From Firmicutes bacterium UBA5774 (GTDB lineage Bacteria > Bacillota > Clostridia > Peptostreptococcales > Anaerovoracaceae): a DNA stretch of 6,083 nucleotides. The stretch is from assembly GCA_002418625.1 (NCBI GenBank), contig DIEM01000027.1, positions 420 to 6,502 on the forward strand, read 5' to 3'. A model generated the notes under the pieces. That model was not told the origin of the DNA. It was given only the letters and a program-made list of their open reading frames with translations, and ran no database searches. A program made the translations under genes and the position numbers. Each line of letters starts with the position of its first letter. Positions within the stretch are counted from its first letter, which is position 1. Below, piece by piece: positions 1 through 4,863 of this stretch.

Positions 1-3
1 CGG

Positions 4-11
4 ACCTCCTT
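4..11 (-). promoter_or_regulatory. Ribosome binding site of a gene starting just outside the window
   Basis: Read on the minus strand, the last bases of the window contain AAGGAGGT, 32 bases past the stop codon of the biotin carrier gene. It is a near-perfect Shine-Dalgarno sequence, and the start codon it serves must lie just beyond position 1. No terminator lies between, so the next gene is probably co-transcribed with the biotin carrier. A carboxyltransferase subunit is likely by analogy with known decarboxylase operons, but this is inference. Confidence 0.75.
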
Positions 12-43
12 AAAATGTGTTATTGCTTATTGCTGATGCTTTC

Positions 44-253
44 TTATTGTACCACTGCCAGGACCGCGTCCTCTTCGACCTTGTCGCCTACATTTATCAG
101 GATTTCTTTCACTATTCCGGCTTCGCCGTAAACGACGTTTTCCATTTTCATCGCTTCGATGATGAACGCCTCATCATCCTCGGTGATCATTTGCCCGACC
201 TTGATATTGATCTCCTGGATCTTTCCGGCTACCGGGCTTGTTAATTCTGCCAT
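44..253 (-). CDS. Minimal biotin carboxyl carrier protein (biotinyl domain only)
   Basis: This 69-residue protein is a single biotinyl/lipoyl-attachment domain. The biotinylation motif EAMKMEN spans residues 33-39, with Lys36 as the predicted biotin acceptor. The flanking pattern (SPVAGKI at 6-12, GIVKEI at 46-51, VGDKVEED at 55-62) is the usual two-halved beta barrel. The protein should carry CO2 as carboxybiotin between a carboxyltransferase and a partner, here plausibly the membrane decarboxylase beta subunit encoded at 1885-683. Unlike GcdC or MmdC carriers, it has no Ala/Pro-rich linker and no N-terminal extension, and in size it resembles the short Bacillus biotin attachment protein. 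The ATG at 253 is set by an excellent AAGGAGGAAA site at 268-259. The gene lies beyond the oadB-like terminator, so it appears to start a separate transcription unit. The domain call is secure. The parent enzyme (decarboxylase, or an acyl-CoA or pyruvate carboxylase) is inferred. Confidence 0.93.
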   Translation of the reverse strand: MAELTSPVAGKIQEINIKVGQMITEDDEAFIIEAMKMENVVYGEAGIVKEILINVGDKVEEDAVLAVVQ

Positions 254-309
254 ATCAATTTCCTCCTTATTTGTATAAAATATAATTTTTTTATGCTCTG
301 GACCTATTT

Positions 310-334
310 ATTATAGAACGCAAGAATTATGCCA
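310..334 (-). promoter_or_regulatory. Candidate sigma-54 (-24/-12) promoter, overlapped by a TATAAT box
   Basis: On the minus strand, TGGCA (334-330) is followed after six bases by TTGC (323-320). This gives the exact GG-to-GC spacing of sigma-54 promoters (consensus TGGCAC-N5-TTGC). The predicted start is near 308, leaving a leader of about 55 bases before the biotin carrier ATG. The C after TGGCA is replaced by T, and the base after TTGC is G instead of A or T, so the match is good but not perfect. A perfect TATAAT lies at 315-310, but no TTGACA-like box is found 16-18 bases upstream of it. An ordinary sigma-A promoter is therefore possible but weaker on the -35 side. Confidence 0.5.
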
Positions 335-499
335 CACGGCTAATCAACTGCTTATCTTTTAACAATTTATGGCCGCTGTCGTCGAAACACCGGACAATAA
401 GGTTCCGATATGTGGCCGCAGTCTCTCAAGATATTGATATTGCAACAACTCTGGTTTATTTAACCACGTCGGGCAATTATTCCATACGGGTTTAATAAT

Positions 500-511
500 C
501 CTGAATTCAGG
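500..511. promoter_or_regulatory. Perfect 12-bp palindrome CCTGAATTCAGG
   Basis: The palindrome is uninterrupted over 12 bases, and its half-site CCTGAA occurs again at 523-528. It lies upstream of the biotin carrier promoter candidates, outside any gene. It could be a binding site for a dimeric regulator. No known operator is recognised. Confidence 0.3.
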
Positions 512-530
512 CGAAGAAACACCCTGAAAC

Positions 531-579
531 TGTACACGCGATACATGGACTGTACGGTTAAGCATACACCTGTACGGTT
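531..579. repeat. Three TGTAC direct repeats at exact 20-bp spacing
   Basis: TGTAC starts at 531, 551 and 571, exactly 20 bases apart. The second and third copies extend to TGTACGGTT (551-559 and 571-579). A second word, TACAC, recurs at 533, 565 and 596 (32 and 31 bases apart) and in inverted form at 587-583. The spacing of about two and three helical turns suggests proteins stacked on one face of the DNA. No protein family is recognised from the motif. Confidence 0.5.
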
Positions 580-603
580 TGCGTGTATGCTATGATACAC
601 GCA
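580..603. promoter_or_regulatory. Inverted repeat TGCGTGTAT / ATACACGCA, possible activator site
   Basis: The arms are 9 bases each (580-588 and 595-603), perfectly complementary, with a 6-base centre. The dyad contains TGT-N10-ACA (584-599), the layout known for NifA-type enhancer sites of sigma-54 activators. It lies about 280 bases upstream of the predicted sigma-54 start near 308, within the working range of such enhancers. An overlapping inverted pair, GCATACAC (562-569) and GTGTATGC (583-590), shares one arm. The identity of the regulator is unknown. Confidence 0.4.
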
Positions 604-613
604 TCGAAATTCA

Positions 614-648
614 AAACGGCGGAAGCGATTCGACCGCTTCCGCCGTTT
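614..648 (-). terminator. Intrinsic terminator after the decarboxylase beta subunit gene
   Basis: Perfect 14-base arms AAACGGCGGAAGCG (614-627) and CGCTTCCGCCGTTT (635-648) enclose a 7-base loop. On the minus strand the stem ends in GTTTTGAATTT, giving a short U-rich tail. It begins 34 bases past the stop codon at 683, the expected place for the end of the transcript coming from the oadB-like gene. The near-symmetric stem could also stop plus-strand transcription, but no plus-strand gene is seen. Confidence 0.85.
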
Positions 649-682
649 CGGCATTGTTGGTTTTTAAATGTCTGATCGATAC

Positions 683-1885
683 TTAAAGCAAAGGAACCTG
701 TGAGACATATATGCCTGTCAGTATGGCGGAGGTTATAACGCCGCAGATGCTAGCGCCCATGGCGAATTGAAGGATGATGGAACGTTTATTGATATAGGCG
801 ACCTCGTGCTGCGCAATTTTCGCAGTGGACGGAATGCAGGATACGCCCGCGATCCCGATGGTCGGATTGAATTTTTTATTATTTATCAAATAGACGACAT
901 AGCCGCCGATGATCCCGCCGATGCCTGAAAGCGTAAGTGCAACTATTCCAAGGATCAGCAGTATCAATACCTTTGGATTCATGATCGTGCTCGCTTCGCA
1001 TAATATGCCCAGCATGAGCCCCAGGAAGAACGTGGCGGTATAAAGGAATACGTCCTCGATCAGCTGAGAGTACTTGATCAACCCGGATTCCTTGATGGCA
1101 TTCCCGAGGAAAAAGCTCAGGAACAATGGCGCTGCGACCGGGAACAGCAAACTCAAAAGAACGCAGGCGATCGTATCGAAAACGATCTTCTGGCCGGAGG
1201 TGACGTCGTTTTTCTTTGAGGTCTTGACGACGATCCCCCTGTATTCCTTTGGAATCATGAGGCGGATCAGGAACGGATATCCTCCGTAGGTCAGGCTTAA
1301 ATACAGATAGGCAATGACCGTAATAGGTACAAATAATTCCGGTGCCAGCATCAATGACGCGAAGAGCACCATCGGACCGTCAGCCGTGCCGACGATCGAT
1401 ATCGCGGCAGCTTCGCTGTAGTTCAGACCCATGGCGGTCGCGATCGGGAATGTGGCGACTGTTCCCAGCTCGGCAAACAAAGCGATCAGCATGCTGGTGA
1501 ACGGATAGCGCAGGACATTTCCCACATCGGCCAAAACACCGACTCCCATAAAGACGATACATGCGATCAGGCTGTTGCTGAATGTAAAAGTATAGATCGG
1601 CTGCAGGAAATCGATCTGCAGAACGCTCATCAGTGCGTCGGTATCACTTACAAGAGGATCTACAAAAAGTGTACCGGTTTTTGATGCGGAAAAAAATAGA
1701 ACGCCTGAATTGACAGCGGCCATGCCGAAGCCCATCGGAATCATGATGAGCGGCTCCAATGTGCCTTTTTTCCCTAAATATACCAGCGATATACCTGCAA
1801 TGATCAGCACGATCCTGGCGACAACTATGTGAGGCTCCTGATAAAACAGGGTCCCGACTCCTTGAAACAGAATAGCGAGATTCAT
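683..1885 (-). CDS. Na+-translocating decarboxylase beta subunit (OadB/GcdB/MmdB family), divergent
   Basis: This 400-residue polytopic membrane protein decarboxylates carboxybiotin on its carrier and exports Na+. Family landmarks are EPLIMIPMGFG (44-54), LADVGNVLRYP (118-128), TADGP (167-171) and FNPTIGIAGVS (339-349). By position they match Klebsiella OadB residues known to matter: Asp169 to D203, Tyr195 to Y229 (the same 26-residue distance), Asn340 to N373, Gly344 to G377 and Ser349 to S382. Two positions differ: Lys356 stands where R389 is, and the usual GPN near the C-terminus (N412) reads GAS (Ser379). About nine to eleven hydrophobic segments are visible, and the length is near the 375-435 of relatives. 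The start overlaps the stop of the preceding small gene (ATGA, 1885-1882), with GAGGTG at 1896-1891 as ribosome binding site, so translation is coupled. Substrate (glutaconyl-CoA, methylmalonyl-CoA, oxaloacetate or other) cannot be read from this subunit. Confidence 0.9.
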   Translation of the reverse strand: MNLAILFQGVGTLFYQEPHIVVARIVLIIAGISLVYLGKKGTLEPLIMIPMGFGMAAVNSGVLFFSASKTGTLFVDPLVSDTDALMSVLQIDFLQPIYTFTFSNSLIACIVFMGVGVLADVGNVLRYPFTSMLIALFAELGTVATFPIATAMGLNYSEAAAISIVGTADGPMVLFASLMLAPELFVPITVIAYLYLSLTYGGYPFLIRLMIPKEYRGIVVKTSKKNDVTSGQKIVFDTIACVLLSLLFPVAAPLFLSFFLGNAIKESGLIKYSQLIEDVFLYTATFFLGLMLGILCEASTIMNPKVLILLILGIVALTLSGIGGIIGGYVVYLINNKKFNPTIGIAGVSCIPSTAKIAQHEVAYINKRSIILQFAMGASICGVITSAILTGIYVSQVPLL

Positions 1886-2034
1886 ATCTGCACCTCACTT
1901 TCTTTCTTCAGCGGTTCTTTTTTTCCAAAAAGGTGCTTTGTCGTCACCTGCATTCCTTTGATCAAAAAAGCAATGCCGAGCGCAATGACCCAATCAGTCA
2001 AATAGAACTGTATTGCAATAAAAACATCTTTCAT
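1882..2034 (-). CDS. Small single-span membrane protein, 50 aa, coupled to the decarboxylase beta subunit
   Basis: This 50-residue protein has one hydrophobic segment (about residues 11-30, containing TDWVIALGIAFLIKG) and a strongly charged, Lys/Glu-rich tail (GKKEPLKKESE, 37-47). Its stop codon overlaps the start of the beta subunit gene by ATGA, a sign of translational coupling and probably a fixed ratio of the two proteins. The start at 2034 is chosen because AAAGGAAAA (2048-2040) lies at the right distance; the frame stays open to an upstream ATG at 2085 without a comparable site. No family is recognised. Single-span small subunits (OadG, MmdD, GcdD, MmdE) are known partners of beta subunits, so a subunit or assembly role is the best inference. 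It lacks the typical OadG length and linker. Confidence 0.75.
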   Translation of the reverse strand: MKDVFIAIQFYLTDWVIALGIAFLIKGMQVTTKHLFGKKEPLKKESEVQI

Positions 2035-2071
2035 TGTTCTTTTCCTTTCTAATATTTCAAATGCAACTTCC

Positions 2072-2170
2072 TTACTTGAGTTCACGTCTGATGCAAATAA
2101 TGAAGGTAATTACGACAGCTGCGAATATTCCTGCCATGATCAATATGTTTAATGGCGTCGCTTCAATCAT
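2072..2170 (-). CDS. Tiny single-span membrane protein, 32 aa
   Basis: This 32-residue protein starts MIEATPLNIL, continues with a hydrophobic helix (about residues 7-27, rich in Ile, Ala and Val) and ends in the basic tail RRELK. This suggests a C-terminus-in membrane anchor by the positive-inside rule. The start at 2170 is supported by AAAAAGGAG at 2188-2180, nine bases upstream. The frame stays open upstream as far as an ATG at 2296, but that would overlap the end of the preceding gene and has no such signal. It lies 56 bases after the preceding gene and 37 before the 50-residue membrane protein, in the same direction. The order (tiny anchor, small membrane protein, beta subunit) suggests an accessory subunit of the decarboxylase. 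No family is recognised, and its size makes homology hard to judge. Confidence 0.7.
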   Translation of the reverse strand: MIEATPLNILIMAGIFAAVVITFIICIRRELK

Positions 2171-2226
2171 TTTCTTCAACTCCTTTTTAAGTATCCATAG
2201 CTTCAGGTTTTGCGAACCCTTTGCGT

Positions 2227-2970
2227 TCAATCGATGCTGAACCTCCAGGCGCAGAACCAGTTCTCCGGATGATCGTCCGGAGGGCATCCCAGACACTCGG
2301 TCCTGATCCTGGGGTCGATAGCCCGGGCAAAATTCGTATATTCCACCATCCCTGCAGATTTACAGGGATAATCTTCCATACCCTTGTTTTTTCTGGCGCT
2401 CTGAACGCGGCAGTCATTCATTTGGAATATGATGCTGTCCGGACTCTCCTCAATGATCGACTGTACATTGATGTGGGCGTACATCCGCATTTGAAGCGCC
2501 TTTTTCAGCCCCTCGATCCCCGATTGCTCCGGAAGGCCCAGAAGCCGCTTGACAGACCATGCCTCAAATGGGGAGAACCACGCCCAGCATGAATCATTGC
2601 ACCGTTTGGCGTCAAGCATCCCCTGCTCGGCTTCAACCGATTGGAACCATACGCCGTCTCCCGCCAGCCAGTTTATGCCAAGTCCTTCAATCAATTCCTC
2701 AAGTTTCTCCTTCGGCAGATCCAGCAGCGGTTCGGGAATTCCATCTATGAGCCTGAATCCCAAAATCTTGCCCAATCGGTTCAATTGGATCCCCCTGCTC
2801 TTGTCGTAAGCCGTTTTCATAATATCGAGGGCCTTTTCAAAGCCCATCTGATGCTCTACTTCCTTGAACCAGAAAACGTGATGCACCAGTGTCCTGTGCA
2901 GCATGTCGACGGCCAGCGCCGCAAGTTCTTCCCGGCTTTTTTCAGAGCCATTGTTATTCTGCTGTTCCAT
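2227..2970 (-). CDS. Cys-rich cytosolic protein, DUF6125-like, with duplicated N-terminal half
   Basis: This 247-residue protein has no signal peptide or membrane span. From memory it matches the uncharacterised DUF6125 family of anaerobes, distantly like L-2-amino-thiazoline-4-carboxylic acid hydrolase-type proteins; this could not be searched. The N-terminal half looks duplicated: residues 15-72 (HHVFWFKEVEHQMGFEKA, ending LGKILGF) resemble 90-146 (GDGVWFQSVEAEQGMLDA, ending VKRLLGL). The C-terminal part carries NDCRVQSAR (185-193), YPCKS (201-205), FARAIDPR (214-221), TECLGCPPD (224-232) and NWFCAW (237-242). Its five cysteines (187, 203, 226, 229, 240) could bind a metal or Fe-S cluster. 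The start at 2970 is preferred over the ATG at 2997, because AAAGGAG (2985-2979) would lie inside the longer reading. It sits between etfA and the membrane proteins, downstream of a hairpin. Function unknown; the setting suggests a link to acyl-CoA/Etf electron flow or to the decarboxylase. Confidence 0.85.
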   Translation of the reverse strand: MEQQNNNGSEKSREELAALAVDMLHRTLVHHVFWFKEVEHQMGFEKALDIMKTAYDKSRGIQLNRLGKILGFRLIDGIPEPLLDLPKEKLEELIEGLGINWLAGDGVWFQSVEAEQGMLDAKRCNDSCWAWFSPFEAWSVKRLLGLPEQSGIEGLKKALQMRMYAHINVQSIIEESPDSIIFQMNDCRVQSARKNKGMEDYPCKSAGMVEYTNFARAIDPRIRTECLGCPPDDHPENWFCAWRFSID

Positions 2971-2978
2971 TGAATGAT

Positions 2979-2985
2979 CTCCTTT
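2979..2985 (-). promoter_or_regulatory. Ribosome binding site that fixes the start of the DUF6125-like gene
   Basis: AAAGGAG ends eight bases before the ATG at 2970. The longer alternative start at 2997 would translate through this site as Lys-Gly-Asp and would itself begin inside the hairpin at 3026-2995. The shorter protein is therefore preferred. Confidence 0.8.
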
Positions 2986-2994
2986 GTGATTTTT

Positions 2995-3026
2995 CAAAAC
3001 GCGGAGCGTTTACACTCCGCGTTTTG
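2995..3026 (-). terminator. Hairpin between etfA and the DUF6125-like gene (partial terminator or attenuator)
   Basis: Perfect 12-base arms CAAAACGCGGAG (2995-3006) and CTCCGCGTTTTG (3015-3026) enclose an 8-base loop. On the minus strand the stem ends GTTTTGAAAAAT, a short U tract. It lies 34 bases past the etfA stop codon and only nine bases before the ribosome binding site of the next gene. No convincing promoter lies between the hairpin and that gene, so partial read-through is the simplest reading: it would lower expression of the downstream genes relative to acd-etfBA. Confidence 0.75.
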
Positions 3027-3059
3027 AGTCAATCATATGTCCGATACCGCTTGCTTCGT

Positions 3060-4046
3060 TTAATTGCCCAGCTTCCTGAATTCTTCGGTCAGTAAGGGCA
3101 CGACCTCGAAAAGATCACCAACTATGCCATAGTCTGCCAGATTGAAAATGTTGGCTTCGGGATCCTTATTGATCGCAACGATCACCTTGGACGACCCCAT
3201 TCCGGCCAGATGCTGGATCGCTCCGGAAATGCCGCATGCAATATAAATCGTAGGTGAAACCGTTTTTCCGGTCTGCCCGACCTGGAATTTCTGCTCGATC
3301 CAGCCGGCGTCCACAGCAGCACGGGAAGCGCCGACTGCAGCACCGATGACATCGGCGCATTCCTCAAGTATTTTATAATTTTCCGGACCCTTCATGCCGC
3401 GTCCGCCGGAAATGATGATATTTGCTTCAATGAGTTCAGGACGTTCGGAAGCTGCCAGCGCGACCTCCTTGACGATCGCCCTGAGGTCCGCGGGATCGAT
3501 GGCTGCCGTTTCGCTGACCGTCTCAGCCTTACGTGCCGTATCAGGCTCGGCGACCGCGAAGGTATTGGGCCGGATCGTCGCCAGGATGGGCCTTGTATTC
3601 GCGGCAACCGCCGCAAATGCTTTTCCGCCATAGATCGGCCTCTTGAAAACAAGGAAATTGTCCGCATCCGCTTCCATTCCCGTGCAGTCGGACGCCATGC
3701 CGACGCCAAGGCGATGCGCCAGTCGCGGTGCCAGATCTTTTCCGACAGCCGTATTCCCAAGCAGCACTGCCTGAGGCTCTTCCTTTCGTATCAGCTGATT
3801 CAGAACGGATGTATATGCACCAGTCGTATAATCAGCCAGCTTGTCATCGTCGACAAGAATGACCTTGTCGGCGCCATATGCTGAAACCTCCTGCGCAAGT
3901 CCCGAAATATCCTTGCCCAGTATGACCGCCACCAGCGGTTCACCTGCCTGGTCCGCCAAAATGCGTCCCTGACTTAACAGTTCCAAAGAAACTTTACGTA
4001 TTTCTGATTTGCTTTGCTCTATAATAATCCAGATTCCTTTTGCCAT
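3060..4046 (-). CDS. etfA: Electron transfer flavoprotein alpha subunit
   Basis: EtfA binds the electron-carrying FAD and docks with EtfB to pass electrons to or from acyl-CoA dehydrogenase. The 328-residue length is normal. The N-terminal domain (1-190, starting GIWIIIEQ) has the EtfA/B fold. The C-terminal FAD domain shows SGGRG (213-217), SRAAVDAGW (241-249), QVGQTGKTV (255-263) and the EtfA signature from IYIACGISGAIQHLAG through VIVAIN (267-293), followed by the DPEANIFNLADYGIVGD run (295-311). No Fe-S ferredoxin extension is present. The gene begins 15 bases after the etfB stop, and its GGAGGGAGG ribosome binding site starts at the end of that stop codon, so the pair is probably translated in step. 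It is co-directional with the acyl-CoA dehydrogenase gene upstream. The family call is secure; whether the complex bifurcates electrons is discussed under findings. Confidence 0.97.
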   Translation of the reverse strand: MAKGIWIIIEQSKSEIRKVSLELLSQGRILADQAGEPLVAVILGKDISGLAQEVSAYGADKVILVDDDKLADYTTGAYTSVLNQLIRKEEPQAVLLGNTAVGKDLAPRLAHRLGVGMASDCTGMEADADNFLVFKRPIYGGKAFAAVAANTRPILATIRPNTFAVAEPDTARKAETVSETAAIDPADLRAIVKEVALAASERPELIEANIIISGGRGMKGPENYKILEECADVIGAAVGASRAAVDAGWIEQKFQVGQTGKTVSPTIYIACGISGAIQHLAGMGSSKVIVAINKDPEANIFNLADYGIVGDLFEVVPLLTEEFRKLGN

Positions 4047-4061
4047 GGTAATTCCTCCCTC

Positions 4062-4835
4062 CTATATAACCTTTGCTTCTTCGCGCAAAAGTCGTGCTAA
4101 TTCTCTTGCAGCATCGGCCGCTTCGCCGGCGATTTTAGTACCACCTTTACGAGGATTCGGCAAGCTGAATTTAGGAGCGCTCATCTTGGACTGCAGATCC
4201 GCGGCGCTCAGGCCAAGGTCAGCAAGGGCCAATACTTTGATTTCTTTTTTCTTGGCCTTCATGATCCCCATCATTGTTGGATATCTTGGCACATTCAGCC
4301 CTTTCTGGGCTGTGAACACAGCCGGAAGGCTGACATCGAGCGTCTCAGTTCCGCCATCGATCTCTCTGGTCGCCTCAGCCTTCCCGTCCTCGACTTCCAG
4401 CTTAAGTACCGAACTGATTGAAGGGATATTCAACGCGTCCGCAATACGGACAGCGACCTGGCTCGATCCATCGTCAACCGCGATGCGTCCTGCCAGTATG
4501 ATATCATACGGGATCTGTGCGACGGCTTTTGCAAGGATCTCAGCGGTGACCCACTCATCCGGATCCGTCAAAGCGGGATCGTTCACATGGACTGCCTGAT
4601 CGGCTCCCATTGCAAGGGCCGTCCTGATGGATTCCTGGACGCGCTCACCGCCCATACTGACGATAGTCACTTCTCCGCCGAACTTTTCCTTGAGTTTCAG
4701 CGCTTCCTCTACAGCAAACTCATCATAGGGATTAATGACCAGATTTGCGCCATTCCCATCGATTTTGCCGCTGCTGTTCAATGTTATTTTCGCTTCCGTA
4801 TCAAATGTTTGTTTGAGTAAAACGACAATATTCAT
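4062..4835 (-). CDS. etfB: Electron transfer flavoprotein beta subunit
   Basis: This 257-residue partner of EtfA starts MNIVVLLKQTFDTE and carries NPYDEFAVEEAL (35-46), RTALAMGADQAVHV (71-84), the EtfB signature around REIDGGTETL (157-166), and the recognition loop LNVPRYP (180-186) with IMKAKKK (191-197), the segment that docks onto acyl-CoA dehydrogenases in human ETF. As recalled, the REIDGG and KAKKK features and the C-terminal LLREEAKVI resemble human and Bacillus EtfB more than the bifurcating clostridial type. The ATG at 4835 is chosen because AAGGAGGAA (4849-4841) directly precedes it; the frame is open to 4943, but that extension would overlap the end of the dehydrogenase gene and has no EtfB-like sequence. 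It lies 28 bases after the dehydrogenase stop. It may bind AMP or, in bifurcating relatives, a second FAD. Confidence 0.97.
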   Translation of the reverse strand: MNIVVLLKQTFDTEAKITLNSSGKIDGNGANLVINPYDEFAVEEALKLKEKFGGEVTIVSMGGERVQESIRTALAMGADQAVHVNDPALTDPDEWVTAEILAKAVAQIPYDIILAGRIAVDDGSSQVAVRIADALNIPSISSVLKLEVEDGKAEATREIDGGTETLDVSLPAVFTAQKGLNVPRYPTMMGIMKAKKKEIKVLALADLGLSAADLQSKMSAPKFSLPNPRKGGTKIAGEAADAARELARLLREEAKVI

Positions 4836-4863
4836 ACTATTTCCTCCTTGCTGATCCAATCTC

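Larger units (their letters stand above)
254..613. other. Non-coding control region between the beta-subunit terminator and the biotin carrier gene
   Basis: About 360 bases hold no convincing gene. Two overlapping minus-strand frames are open (565-359 and 654-460), but they lack a good ribosome binding site and recognisable protein content. The half near the biotin gene (254-360) is AT-rich and contains the promoter candidates and the ribosome binding site. The distal half (500-603) is dense in dyads and direct repeats, listed separately. I see no special structure in 361-499 and recognised no riboswitch or tRNA. The arrangement of distal repeats and a -24/-12 type promoter looks like an enhancer-dependent control region, but that is inferred. 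Confidence 0.6.

Noticed and set aside
359..565. Open minus-strand frame of 68 codons between the terminator and the biotin carrier gene
   Set aside because: There is no ribosome binding site before its ATG, its composition is unlike a real protein, and it covers the operator-like repeats. It is better read as non-coding.
460..654. Open minus-strand frame of 64 codons starting beside the terminator stem
   Set aside because: It would translate through the whole terminator hairpin, giving an Arg-rich start typical of a GC-rich stem read in a chance frame.
2263..2282. Inverted repeat CTCCGGA / TCCGGAG
   Set aside because: It lies within the coding sequence for the conserved-looking C-terminus of the DUF6125-like protein and has no T tract, so codon content explains it.
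2221..2592. Plus-strand open frame of 123 codons
   Set aside because: It lies antisense inside the well-supported DUF6125-like gene and shows no recognisable motif or ribosome binding site.
4009..4599. Plus-strand open frame of 196 codons
   Set aside because: It is the antisense shadow of etfB, whose family motifs make the minus-strand reading certain.
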